64,000 nt of DNA from Pseudomonas sp. R76. GTDB lineage: Bacteria > Pseudomonadota > Gammaproteobacteria > Pseudomonadales > Pseudomonadaceae. Both the position numbers and the translations under genes were made by a program. Below are positions 8,340 to 16,574 of the stretch, in pieces (the stretch's first letter is position 1; each line of letters begins with the position of its first letter). The DNA lies in contig NZ_CP019428.1 of the NCBI RefSeq assembly GCF_009834565.1, forward strand, positions 5,456,001 through 5,520,000, read 5' to 3'. The notes beneath the pieces were generated by a model, which did no database searches, was not told the DNA's origin, and was given only the letters and a program-made list of their open reading frames with translations.

Positions 8340-9496
8340 ACCGCCCATTAGTCTGGATCGGTGTACTGCTGGCCTGCCTGCTGGGAGCCGGAGCCCTTTA
8401 TGCCTGGCACAAGGCAATCCCTTTTGACGAAGTGGTGGATCGCGGCCCTTCGCCCCAGGCCCGGCAGAACCCCTATCTGGCCGCCGAGCATTTTCTACGC
8501 GAGCAAGGTTTGGCCGTTGAGCATGCCAATAACCTTGAACGACTCACCCAACTCCCGGCCACAGGCAATAGCCTGCTGATCCTGGGCGAACGCAGCAACA
8601 TGACCCCGCGCCAAGTGGATCAACTGTTGGGCTGGACCAAGTCGGGAGGGCACTTGCTGGTGGTTGCCGAAGCGTTATGGGATGAAGAAACAGGCAAGAG
8701 CGGCGACCTGCTGCTTGACCGTTTGAACATCCACCAACTGATGAGTGACGTCCCTGACGAGCCGGCCTCCCCGCGCAAAAAGAAAGCGGCTCCGGATCTG
8801 ACCAAGCTCTACGTCGACAATGAAACGGCCCCGGCCTATTTCAGCTTCGATACCGCCTTCAACCTTACCGACCCCAAACACGTTGCACAGTTTTCCGCGA
8901 ATAGCGCCAAGGCCAGCCACCTGATGCAACTCGACTTCGGCAACGGCACCGTGACGGTTGTGACCGACAGCGACCTGTGGAAAACCCCGGCCATCGGCAA
9001 ACACGACAACGCCTGGCTGCTGTGGTATCTCAACCAAGGCACTGACGTGACCTTGCTGTTCAACAGTGACGTAGACAATTTACTGACCCTGTTGCTGCGC
9101 TATTTCCCCCAGGCCCTGGTGGCATTTGTTGCGCTGATTACCCTGGCGCTGTGGCAGGCCGGTATGCGCCAAGGCCCTATCCAGGCGCCGGCGCCCAAGG
9201 CTCGCCGGCAGTTGCAGGAACACTTGAAGGCCAGCGCCGACTTCCTGCTGCGCCGCAGTGGCCAGGGCCCACTCCTGCAAGCCTTGCAGCGTGACGTCCA
9301 ACGCGCTGCAAGACGGCGTCACCCTGGCTTTGAACACCTCGAAACCGCTGAACAGTGGCAGGTGCTCGAACGCCTGACGCGCCAACCCTCCCACGTCATC
9401 AGTCAGGCCCTCGGCCCACTCCCGGCAAAACGGCTCAGCAGCGCCGATTTCTGCCGTCAGGTGGCGTGCCTGCAAACTCTCAGGAATGCCCTATGA
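8336..9496 (+). CDS. DUF4350 domain-containing membrane-anchored protein
   Basis: 386 residues. An N-terminal membrane helix (LVWIGVLLACLLGAGALYAW) is followed by a periplasmic-type DUF4350 domain (about 25-260). The start of that domain, NPYLAAEHFLREQGLAVEHANNLERL, and the GGHLLVVAEALWDEE strand resemble a glutamine-amidotransferase-like (GldG/IFT52) fold. A second helix (FPQALVAFVALITLALWQAG, about 262-281) and a soluble helical tail follow. Start set at the ATGA overlap with the DUF4129 gene. The function is not established. Its position fits a substrate- or ligand-binding subunit of the envelope complex (inference). Confidence 0.85.
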   Translation: MNRPLVWIGVLLACLLGAGALYAWHKAIPFDEVVDRGPSPQARQNPYLAAEHFLREQGLAVEHANNLERLTQLPATGNSLLILGERSNMTPRQVDQLLGWTKSGGHLLVVAEALWDEETGKSGDLLLDRLNIHQLMSDVPDEPASPRKKKAAPDLTKLYVDNETAPAYFSFDTAFNLTDPKHVAQFSANSAKASHLMQLDFGNGTVTVVTDSDLWKTPAIGKHDNAWLLWYLNQGTDVTLLFNSDVDNLLTLLLRYFPQALVAFVALITLALWQAGMRQGPIQAPAPKARRQLQEHLKASADFLLRRSGQGPLLQALQRDVQRAARRRHPGFEHLETAEQWQVLERLTRQPSHVISQALGPLPAKRLSSADFCRQVACLQTLRNAL

Positions 9497-10488
9497 GCGA
9501 TTTTCCAGCAGCCACGGCTCCGACCAGCGAAACCCTTCAACACGCCAGTGGGCAGGCGCAAGCCCTGCGCGTTGAACTGCGTAAGGCAGTGATCGGCCAG
9601 GACCAGGTGATTGACGACGTACTCACCGCACTGATCGCCGGCGGCCACGTGCTGCTCGAAGGCGTACCGGGCCTGGGCAAGACGCTGCTGGTACGCGCCT
9701 TGGCCCGGTGTTTCGGGGGCGATTTCGCGCGTATCCAGTTCACGCCGGACCTGATGCCCAGCGATGTCACCGGCCATGCCGTCTACGACCTGCATACCGA
9801 ACAGTTCAAACTGCGCAAGGGGCCGCTGTTCACGCATTTGTTGCTGGCCGACGAAATCAACCGCGCCCCGGCCAAGACTCAGGCCGCCCTGCTCGAAGCC
9901 ATGCAGGAACGCCAGGTCACCCTCGAGGGCGAGGCGCTGCCTATCGGCCAGCCGTTCATGGTGCTGGCGACGCAAAACCCCATCGAGCAGGAAGGCACTT
10001 ACCCTCTGCCCGAGGCCGAGCTGGACCGGTTCATGCTCAAAGTACGCATGGACTACCCCGATGCACAGCAGGAGCTGGAGATGGTGCGCGAGGTGACCCG
10101 CTCATCCAGGGCGGACATGCTCGATGTGCAACCGCTGCGCACCGTGCTGCAAGCCGAGGACGTACTGCGACTGCAGCAGATTGCCAGTGAACTGCCGTTG
10201 GATGAACAGGTACTCGACTACGCCGTGCGCCTGGCGCGGGCCACACGCACCTGGCCTGGGCTGGCTATCGGCGCCGGCCCTCGGGCGTCCATCGCACTGG
10301 TTCGCGGTGCTCGCGCCAGAGCCTTGTTGCGCGGGGGTGAATTTGTCACCCCGGACGACATCAAGGGCTGTGCGCTGGCGGTATTGCGTCACCGGGTGCG
10401 CATTGCACCGGAGTTGGACATCGACGGCCTTGAGGTCGACCAGGTGCTCCAGCAGTTGCTGGACCAGATTGCGGCGCCGCGGCAGTGA
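9493..10488 (+). CDS. MoxR-family AAA+ ATPase
   Basis: 331 residues. Walker A GVPGLGKT (about 62), Walker B LLLADEINRAPAKTQAALLEAMQE (about 120), sensor 1 region ATQNPIEQEGTYPLPEAELDRFMLKV, and the C-terminal AAA lid with GPRASIALVRGARARALL as sensor 2. MoxR ATPases act as chaperones for assembling or activating partner complexes and usually pair with a DUF58/VWA-type protein, which follows here after 7 bases. It starts in an ATGA overlap with the DUF4350 gene. An upstream Met in the same frame was rejected because that segment overlaps the preceding gene by 140 bases. Confidence 0.95.
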   Translation: MSDFPAATAPTSETLQHASGQAQALRVELRKAVIGQDQVIDDVLTALIAGGHVLLEGVPGLGKTLLVRALARCFGGDFARIQFTPDLMPSDVTGHAVYDLHTEQFKLRKGPLFTHLLLADEINRAPAKTQAALLEAMQERQVTLEGEALPIGQPFMVLATQNPIEQEGTYPLPEAELDRFMLKVRMDYPDAQQELEMVREVTRSSRADMLDVQPLRTVLQAEDVLRLQQIASELPLDEQVLDYAVRLARATRTWPGLAIGAGPRASIALVRGARARALLRGGEFVTPDDIKGCALAVLRHRVRIAPELDIDGLEVDQVLQQLLDQIAAPRQ

Positions 10489-10495
10489 CGTGCCC

Positions 10496-11827
10496 ATGAA
10501 GCCGACCCGACTGCTGCTGGCCTGGCTGGGTGCGCTACTGGGCCTGAACACCTTGCTCGGCGTTGCCGCAGCATTGCAGTTCAAGGTGCCCGACACCTTG
10601 CATTCGGTCGCCTGGGGCCTGCTGCTGGCGCTGTTGCTGCTGACCCTGCTGGATGCTGCACGCTTGCGTCGGCGCCCTTCTGTGCAAGTGCAACGGCAAA
10701 TGCCCGGCAGCATGGCGCTCGGGCGCTGGGGTGACGTTCGCCTGACGCTCACCCACAACTACCCGCAGCCACTGACGGTGCAGGTGTTCGATCACGTCCC
10801 GGACGGCCTGAGCATGGAAAACCTGCCTCAGTCCATCGAACTGCGCCCCGGTGAACGCAGTGAGCTGGGTTATCGGCTACGCCCTCTGCGGCGTGGGCAC
10901 TTCCGTTTCAGCCGTTGTGAAATTCACCTGCCCAGCCCCTTCGGGCTCTGGTCAGCACGACGTTTTATTGAAGTTAACGATACAACCCGCGTCTACCCGG
11001 ACTTCGCCCGGCTGTACGGCGCGCAGCTGCTGGGTGTGGATAACTGGCTGAGCCAACTTGGTGTGCAACAACGTCAGCGCCGGGGGTTAGGGCTGGAATT
11101 CCATCAACTGCGTGAATTTCGCGAAGGCGACAGCCTGCGCCAGATAGATTGGAAGGCCACCGCCCGCCAACGCACGCCCATCGCCCGGGAATACCAGGAT
11201 GAGCGCGACCAGCAAATTGTGTTCATGCTTGATTGCGGCCGACGCATGCGCAGCCAGGATGACGAGTTATCGCACTTCGACCACGCGCTTAACGCATGCC
11301 TGCTGCTCAGCTATGTCGCACTGCGCCAGGGCGATGCCGTGGGTCTGTGCACCTTTGCCGGTGACCAGCCACGCTACCTGGCGCCGGTCAAGGGCAGCGG
11401 CCAGTTGAACCTGCTGCTGAATGCGGTGTACGACCTGGATACCACCCGGCGCAGCGCGGACTACCAGGCCGCCGCCAGCCAACTGCTGGCTCGGCAGAAA
11501 CGCCGGGCGCTGGTGATCGTGGTCACGAACCTGCGCGATGAGGACGATGAAGCACTGCTGACAGCGGTGAAGCGCATCAGCCGACAGCATCGTGTATTGG
11601 TGGCCAGCCTGCGCGAGGAGGTGCTTGATCAACTGCGCCAGGCCCCCGTGCAGACCTTGCCCGAGGCACTGGCTTATAGCGGCACGGTGGACTACCTCAA
11701 CACGCGTAACGAACTCCACGACCGGCTGAGCGCGCATGGGTTGTCCGTAGTGGACACCTCACCTTCGGCGCTGGGTGCCGCCCTGGTGACGCGTTATCTG
11801 GGTTGGAAAAAAGCCGGCGTATTTTGA
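10496..11827 (+). CDS. DUF58 domain-containing protein
   Basis: 443 residues. Two N-terminal membrane helices (about 4-27 and 38-58) are followed by an immunoglobulin-like/arrestin-like strand region. The DUF58 core has the signature GLEFHQLREFREGDSLRQID and WKATARQRTPIAREYQDERDQ (about 200-245). A VWA-like strand FMLDCGRRM follows, in which the usual DxSxS MIDAS is reduced to D-C-G-R-R, so metal binding may be lost. Family members are the usual partner of MoxR ATPases. Last gene of the six-gene operon. Confidence 0.9.
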   Translation: MKPTRLLLAWLGALLGLNTLLGVAAALQFKVPDTLHSVAWGLLLALLLLTLLDAARLRRRPSVQVQRQMPGSMALGRWGDVRLTLTHNYPQPLTVQVFDHVPDGLSMENLPQSIELRPGERSELGYRLRPLRRGHFRFSRCEIHLPSPFGLWSARRFIEVNDTTRVYPDFARLYGAQLLGVDNWLSQLGVQQRQRRGLGLEFHQLREFREGDSLRQIDWKATARQRTPIAREYQDERDQQIVFMLDCGRRMRSQDDELSHFDHALNACLLLSYVALRQGDAVGLCTFAGDQPRYLAPVKGSGQLNLLLNAVYDLDTTRRSADYQAAASQLLARQKRRALVIVVTNLRDEDDEALLTAVKRISRQHRVLVASLREEVLDQLRQAPVQTLPEALAYSGTVDYLNTRNELHDRLSAHGLSVVDTSPSALGAALVTRYLGWKKAGVF

Positions 11828-11844
11828 GCGCGAGTGTACGACCA

Positions 11845-11866
11845 GGTTCGGGCAACAAACCGAACC
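11845..11866 (+). terminator. Hairpin at the end of the MoxR operon
   Basis: GGTTCGG / CCGAACC stem with an 8-base loop, 18 bases after the DUF58 stop. There is no T tract, so intrinsic termination is uncertain. Confidence 0.4.
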
Positions 11867-11886
11867 CGGCCGACAACACACAGTGC

Positions 11887-12246
11887 CTAGGCGGATGCCT
11901 GCAAGGGATCAAAACTGAAGTAATTCAACAAGGCGGTGATCAGTTGCCCGTACTCTTCGCACGCATCAATCACACTGAACCCGGAGTCATAATACTGAGG
12001 ATTGATGTCCTCATGGCTCCACAGGCAGGTCGCGGTAAGGTCAATGGCCTGGAGTTCGCCGTCCGGCCCAGGGACTTTCAGGCGCAACTCGAAGTCCACA
12101 TCGACCATCATGGGCAATTGGCTGATCAACATCAGCCCGTTTTCGGAAACATTGCCCAGAAAACCGATAGGCTTGTCGGTAAGACGATTGAACACCTGCA
12201 GGAAGCAATGTAACTGGTGCCGCTCGATCCGTCGGTGGGTAACCAT
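11887..12246 (-). CDS. PilZ-domain c-di-GMP-binding protein
   Basis: 119 residues, a stand-alone PilZ domain. Both c-di-GMP signature elements are intact: the RxxxR motif in HRRIERHQ at the N-terminus and (D/N)xSxxG as NVSENG (about 28-33). It should therefore bind the second messenger. The start was placed at MVTHRRIERHQ because other PilZ proteins of this type begin just before the Arg motif; the frame extends 30 codons further upstream without family-like sequence. It converges on the MoxR operon. The downstream effector, such as pili, alginate or flagella, cannot be told from context. Confidence 0.88.
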   Translation of the reverse strand: MVTHRRIERHQLHCFLQVFNRLTDKPIGFLGNVSENGLMLISQLPMMVDVDFELRLKVPGPDGELQAIDLTATCLWSHEDINPQYYDSGFSVIDACEEYGQLITALLNYFSFDPLQASA

Positions 12247-12469
12247 GTGAGATCGCCATCCAATGGCCATGTTTTGGCCGTGCCAGTGATTCGGAACGAG
12301 CCGATGGCTCGCTCTCCCTGGATCTCGGTGTGACAACGTACAGCGTTATGGTCACTAAACAGCTGCCGAATCCGGGCCTCGCATTCGTTTGAGTAGAAAC
12401 TTGTACAAACGAACACTCAAAGAATAGTCCAAGACTGGCGTCGGGCCAGCTACAGCATGACAAATATAA

Positions 12470-12844
12470 TTACAAAGACGCTGGCCGTGGCTGCGCAACG
12501 CTGGCGCCGGGGTAATGCCCCAATTGCTGCAGGGTGTCGAGCCTGGCGCGAGCGCGGAAAGCGTACTCACTCGTCGGGTACTGACTGATGATGAATTGGT
12601 AGGTTTGTACGGCGTCCACGAACAACTTCTGCCGTTCCAGGCATTGTCCGCGCAACATCGAGACCTCCGGTTGTACGTAACGACGGGTACGGCTCTCACG
12701 GTCGACCTGGGACAATTCCAGGGTGACGCGCTCGCAATCACCCACCCCATAGGCGCGGTAAGCATTGTTCAAATGGTGGTCCATCGACCAGCGGGTACAG
12801 CCGACAACACTGACGGCCAGGGCAGCAACGAGCAAAATTCGCAT
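12470..12844 (-). CDS. Small TPR-like lipoprotein
   Basis: 124 residues with a clear lipoprotein signal (MRILLVAALAVSVVGC, Cys16; residue +2 is Thr, favouring the outer membrane). The mature part has a helical repeat pattern (HLNNAYRAYGVGDCERVTLELSQVD; LERQKLFVDAVQTYQFIISQYPTSEYAFRARARLDTL) resembling tetratricopeptide or YfiO-type repeats. AGGAGA lies just before the ATG. It is divergent from pyk and conserved at this location in Pseudomonas as far as I recall. Specific function unknown. Confidence 0.82.
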   Translation of the reverse strand: MRILLVAALAVSVVGCTRWSMDHHLNNAYRAYGVGDCERVTLELSQVDRESRTRRYVQPEVSMLRGQCLERQKLFVDAVQTYQFIISQYPTSEYAFRARARLDTLQQLGHYPGASVAQPRPASL

Positions 12845-13019
12845 GGGGGTTCTCCTGTCTTGAGCAGTGTATCGACCCCTCGTCGAAAATCTTCAAGGAT
12901 GTTCGTCGATTCAACCGCTGCAAAAACAAGCCAATCGTCGATAAGTAGTGCAAACGAACAATGACTACAACGAAAGAGCATAGTAGCCTTCTCCAGCGCT
13001 TGAACTCAGGAGTCTGTGC

Positions 13020-14471
13020 ATGTCCGTCCGTCGCACCAAAATCGTCGCCACCCTTGGCCCGGCCAGCAACTCGCCGGAAGTCCTCGAACAGCTGATTCTG
13101 GCTGGTTTGGACGTTGCCCGTCTGAACTTCTCCCACGGCACCCCGGACGAGCACAAGGCTCGCGCCAAGCTGGTGCGTGACCTGGCCGCCAAGCACGGCC
13201 GTTTCGTGGCACTGCTGGGTGACCTGCAAGGCCCGAAAATCCGTATCGCCAAATTCGCCAACAAGCGGATCGAACTGAAGATCGGTGACAAGTTCACCTT
13301 CTCCACCAGCCACCCGCTGACCGACGGCAACCAGGAAGTCGTGGGTATTGACTACCCGGACCTGGTGAAAGACTGCGGCGTCGGTGACGAACTTCTGCTG
13401 GACGACGGCCGCGTGGTAATGCGCGTCGACACTGCGACCCCGACCGAGCTGCACTGCACCGTGATCATCGGCGGCCCGCTGTCCGACCACAAAGGCATCA
13501 ACCGCCGCGGTGGTGGCCTGACGGCGCCGGCCCTGACTGAAAAAGACAAGGCCGACATCATTCTCGCCGCCGAAATGGAAGTGGACTACCTCGCCGTGTC
13601 CTTCCCGCGCGACGCTGCCGACATGGAATACGCGCGTAAACTGCGCGACGAAGCTGGCGGCACCGCCTGGCTGGTAGCCAAGATCGAACGCGCCGAAGCC
13701 GTGGCCGATGACGAAACCCTCGACGGCCTGATCAAGGCTTCCGACGCTGTGATGGTTGCCCGTGGCGACCTGGGCGTGGAAATCGGTGACGCCGAGCTGA
13801 TCGGCATCCAGAAGAAAATCATCCTGCACGCACGCCGCCACAACAAAGCGGTGATCGTGGCAACCCAGATGATGGAGTCGATGATCCAGAACCCAATGCC
13901 GACCCGTGCTGAAGTGTCTGACGTGGCTAACGCCGTGCTCGACTACACCGACGCCGTGATGCTCTCGGCTGAAAGTGCTGCCGGCCCGTACCCATTGGAA
14001 GCGGTGCAAGCCATGGCGCGTATCTGCCTCGGCGCTGAAAAGCACCCGACCAGCAAGACCTCCAGCCACCGCATTGGCAAAGAGTTCGAAAGCTGCGACC
14101 AGAGCATCGCCCTGGCTGCGATGTACACCGCGAACCACTTCCCGGGCGTTAAAGCGATCATCGCCTTGACCGAAAGTGGCTACACGCCGTTGATCATGTC
14201 GCGTATCCGTTCCTCGGTGCCGATCTACGCGTTCTCCCCACACCGCGAAACCCAGGCCCGCGCCGCCATGTTCCGTGGCGTGTACACCGTACCGTTCGAC
14301 CCGGCTTCGTTGCCGCCCCATGAAGTCAGCCAAGCTGCCATCGACGAGCTGATCAAGCGCGGCGTGGTGGAGAAAGGCGACTGGGTCATCCTGACCAAGG
14401 GTGACAGCTACCACACCATCGGCGGCACCAACGGCATGAAGATCCTGCACGTTGGCGACCCAATGGTCTGA
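13020..14471 (+). CDS. pykA: Pyruvate kinase
   Basis: Converts phosphoenolpyruvate and ADP to pyruvate and ATP, the last step of the lower glycolytic/Entner-Doudoroff route. 483 residues, normal length. The N-terminal RRTKIVATLGPAS, the catalytic-Lys segment WLVAKIERAEAV (about 217-228) and MVARGDLGVEIG (about 245-256) are intact, and the mobile B domain lies between about 70 and 170. The length and sequence fit the PykA-type isozyme that is dominant in fluorescent pseudomonads. Single gene with a strong terminator. Confidence 0.96.
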   Translation: MSVRRTKIVATLGPASNSPEVLEQLILAGLDVARLNFSHGTPDEHKARAKLVRDLAAKHGRFVALLGDLQGPKIRIAKFANKRIELKIGDKFTFSTSHPLTDGNQEVVGIDYPDLVKDCGVGDELLLDDGRVVMRVDTATPTELHCTVIIGGPLSDHKGINRRGGGLTAPALTEKDKADIILAAEMEVDYLAVSFPRDAADMEYARKLRDEAGGTAWLVAKIERAEAVADDETLDGLIKASDAVMVARGDLGVEIGDAELIGIQKKIILHARRHNKAVIVATQMMESMIQNPMPTRAEVSDVANAVLDYTDAVMLSAESAAGPYPLEAVQAMARICLGAEKHPTSKTSSHRIGKEFESCDQSIALAAMYTANHFPGVKAIIALTESGYTPLIMSRIRSSVPIYAFSPHRETQARAAMFRGVYTVPFDPASLPPHEVSQAAIDELIKRGVVEKGDWVILTKGDSYHTIGGTNGMKILHVGDPMV

Positions 14472-14488
14472 GTGACAGGCTGAAAAAC

Positions 14489-14521
14489 AAAAGCCCCGCC
14501 ATGTGAATGGCGGGGCTTTTT
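14489..14521 (+). terminator. Rho-independent terminator of pykA
   Basis: AAAAGCCCCGCC / GGCGGGGCTTTT stem (12 bp plus AT closing pairs) with a T run, 18 bases past the stop. Confidence 0.93.
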
Positions 14522-14559
14522 GCATTTCAAGGCCGAGGATGTATGAGTTTGGGGGCCTC

Positions 14560-14624
14560 ATCGCAGGCAAGCCAGCTCCCACAGGGGATTGCGGTCGACT
14601 GTGGGAGCCGGGCTTGCCCGCGAT
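14560..14624. repeat. REP pair (inward-facing GTGGGAG cores)
   Basis: Two inverted copies of the Pseudomonas REP unit (ATCGCAGGCAAGCCAGCTCCCAC and GTGGGAGCCGGGCTTGCCCGCGAT forms) separated by about 18 bases. They lie between the convergent 3' ends of pykA and the enoyl-CoA hydratase gene. The two halves are of slightly different subtype (CAGGCAAG versus CGGGCTTGCCCG). Confidence 0.85.
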
Positions 14625-14631
14625 GGCGTCA

Positions 14632-15381
14632 TCAGCGCCGGGTGATAAACCCCGACAACGCCGCAATCGCCTCCGGCGACTTCAACCGCTGGGTAAACAA
14701 CGCCCCCTCTTCCTCAATCACCTGCCGCAACTGGTCGCGATCAACACTTTTCATCAGTTGCTTGCTCACCTGCACCGCCCCCGGCGCCAGCGTTTCAAAG
14801 CGTTCAGCCACTTCCCGCGCCTTGGCCAATGCCGCCTCACCACTGGCCAACGCCTCGGTGGCAATGCCCCACGCCGCCGCTTGCTCACCGGTAAACCCTT
14901 CGCCCAGCAGCAATAACTCAGCCGCTTTGGCATGCCCCAGCAGCCGCGGCAGGATCAAGCTGGAGCCAAACTCGGGGCACAGCCCCAAGTTGACAAACGG
15001 CATGCGCAAACGCGCGTCACGGCTGATATACACCAGGTCGCAATGCAGCAGCAGGGTCGTGCCAATGCCCACCGCCGCACCGGCGACGGCGGCGATCACC
15101 GGCTTGCGGCAGTTGAGCAGGCTTTTCATAAAGTGAAACGGTGGGCTGTCGAGGTCGCTGGGCGGCTGTTCGAGAAAGTCGCCGATGTCATTACCGGCGG
15201 TAAAACACTCACTGCTGCCTTGAATCAGCACGGCGCGGACAGTGGCATCCGCATCGGCCTGCTCCAACGCTTCGGCCAATTGGGTGTACATGGTGCGGGT
15301 CAGGGCGTTTTTCTTGTCGGGCCGATTGAGCTGCAGAATCAGCAGCCCGCGTTCGCGTTGTTGAAGAATGGCGTCGGTCAT
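14632..15381 (-). CDS. Enoyl-CoA hydratase/isomerase family protein
   Basis: 249-residue crotonase-fold protein acting on acyl-CoA thioesters. The oxyanion-hole region AAVAGAAVGIGTTLLLHCDLVY (about 100) and the NLGLCPEFGSSLILPRLLG segment (about 129-148) are visible. The PEFGSS arrangement, with a single acidic residue, looks more like peroxisomal delta3,delta2-enoyl-CoA isomerase (ECI2-type) than the two-Glu hydratases. Isomerase or hydratase activity is therefore open. It is co-directional with the ferredoxin reductase gene 30 bases upstream, suggesting a two-gene operon. Confidence 0.88.
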   Translation of the reverse strand: MTDAILQQRERGLLILQLNRPDKKNALTRTMYTQLAEALEQADADATVRAVLIQGSSECFTAGNDIGDFLEQPPSDLDSPPFHFMKSLLNCRKPVIAAVAGAAVGIGTTLLLHCDLVYISRDARLRMPFVNLGLCPEFGSSLILPRLLGHAKAAELLLLGEGFTGEQAAAWGIATEALASGEAALAKAREVAERFETLAPGAVQVSKQLMKSVDRDQLRQVIEEEGALFTQRLKSPEAIAALSGFITRR

Positions 15382-15411
15382 GGCGGATCTCGCGGCTGTC
15401 GAATTCAGCGC

Positions 15412-16344
15412 TCAACCACGGGGCAGGAACACATCGGCCAGCAGTTGATTACGCGGCAGTCCCGCCAGGAACAAGCGCTTGGAAAACACCTCGACGCTGG
15501 CAGGGTGCCCGCAGAGTAAGGCCAGAGTTTGCCGCGAAACAAGCCGCAGTTGCGCCAATGCCTGGGTCAACTCCGCCGCCGTCCACAGCTCCACGCTCAA
15601 GTTGAGATGCTGCGCAGTCAGCTGCGCCAGGGGCTCGGCCAAATAGTGCGCGTGCGCATCATGGGCCAGGTGAATCACACGAATGGCGCCTTGATGATCC
15701 TGACGCAGGGCCTCACGCAGCACGCCCCACAAAGGCCCAAGGCCAGTGCCCGAGGCCAGCAGCCAGAGTGGCCGCGATTGCCAGTCGGGGTCGTATTGCA
15801 GCGCGCCGCCTCTCAATTCGCCCAATCGCAGGCTGTCTCCTGCCTGCAACTGGCGGGCAATATCGCTGAACTCACCGGGCAGACGGCAATCGAGGTGGAA
15901 CTCCAGGAACGGATCTTCCTGGGGCAAGCTGGCCAACGAATAGGGGCGCGCCACCTGCCCCGCCCACAGCACCAGATGCTGCCCGGCCCGATAGCGCAGG
16001 CCACGCTCCGGTTGCAGCCGCAAGCGCAGCACGTTCGCCGCCAGCCAATCGGCGCCGACCACTTTGGCGGCCAAACCGTCACGCAGCGGGTCAAACGTCT
16101 CGACCTGCAGATCCCCGCTGACCTGGCACTGGCAGGCCAGACGCCAACCGTCCTGGCGCTGCGCCGGGGTCAGGGCGTCGGGTTGCTTGTCCTCGACCTC
16201 ACCCTGACAACGCACCAGGCACGCATGGCAACTGCCCGCCCGGCAACTGTAAGGCACGGCCACACCCGCCAGATTCAGGGCGTCCAGCAGGTTGCTGCCG
16301 GTGGCTACCGACCAATGGCGTTCGCCGACGTGCAGTTCAGGCAT
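15412..16344 (-). CDS. 2Fe-2S ferredoxin-type NAD(P)H oxidoreductase
   Basis: 310 residues. An N-terminal plant-type ferredoxin domain has the cluster motif C-x4-C-x2-C (SCRAGSCHACLVRC, first Cys about 34), with the fourth Cys in LACQC (about 71-73). A ferredoxin-NADP+ reductase module follows: flavin-binding RPYSLAS (about 134) and nucleotide-binding ASGTGLGPLWGVL plus CGHP near the C-terminus. This is the domain order of oxygenase reductase components (CDP-6-deoxyglucose reductase/BenC-like). No oxygenase is encoded nearby, so its electron acceptor is unknown. Confidence 0.9.
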   Translation of the reverse strand: MPELHVGERHWSVATGSNLLDALNLAGVAVPYSCRAGSCHACLVRCQGEVEDKQPDALTPAQRQDGWRLACQCQVSGDLQVETFDPLRDGLAAKVVGADWLAANVLRLRLQPERGLRYRAGQHLVLWAGQVARPYSLASLPQEDPFLEFHLDCRLPGEFSDIARQLQAGDSLRLGELRGGALQYDPDWQSRPLWLLASGTGLGPLWGVLREALRQDHQGAIRVIHLAHDAHAHYLAEPLAQLTAQHLNLSVELWTAAELTQALAQLRLVSRQTLALLCGHPASVEVFSKRLFLAGLPRNQLLADVFLPRG

Positions 16345-16574
16345 ATAAGGTCTCTATCAGAAGGGTCGCGTACAGGGAATCATGCCCCACAGAGTTTGAC
16401 CATAGTCGGGTGTATCGGCCACCGCGCCGGGTTATACTGCCGCGCCTTTTTAGCGTCGCGTCAACAATACTTGCTCTTCTTCGCGACGCGCCTTGGAAAG
16501 GTGGATTCAGCCGACCGATGCAACACTGAAGCCACCTTTATTGAATGTTCCCGTCTTATAGAGGAGCGCGACTC

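Noticed and set aside
12738..14666. A long open frame on the minus strand across pykA (over 600 codons)
   Set aside because: It lies antisense to a clear pyruvate kinase, has the biased composition of a high-GC shadow frame (rich in His, Val, Gly, Arg), and shows no domain.
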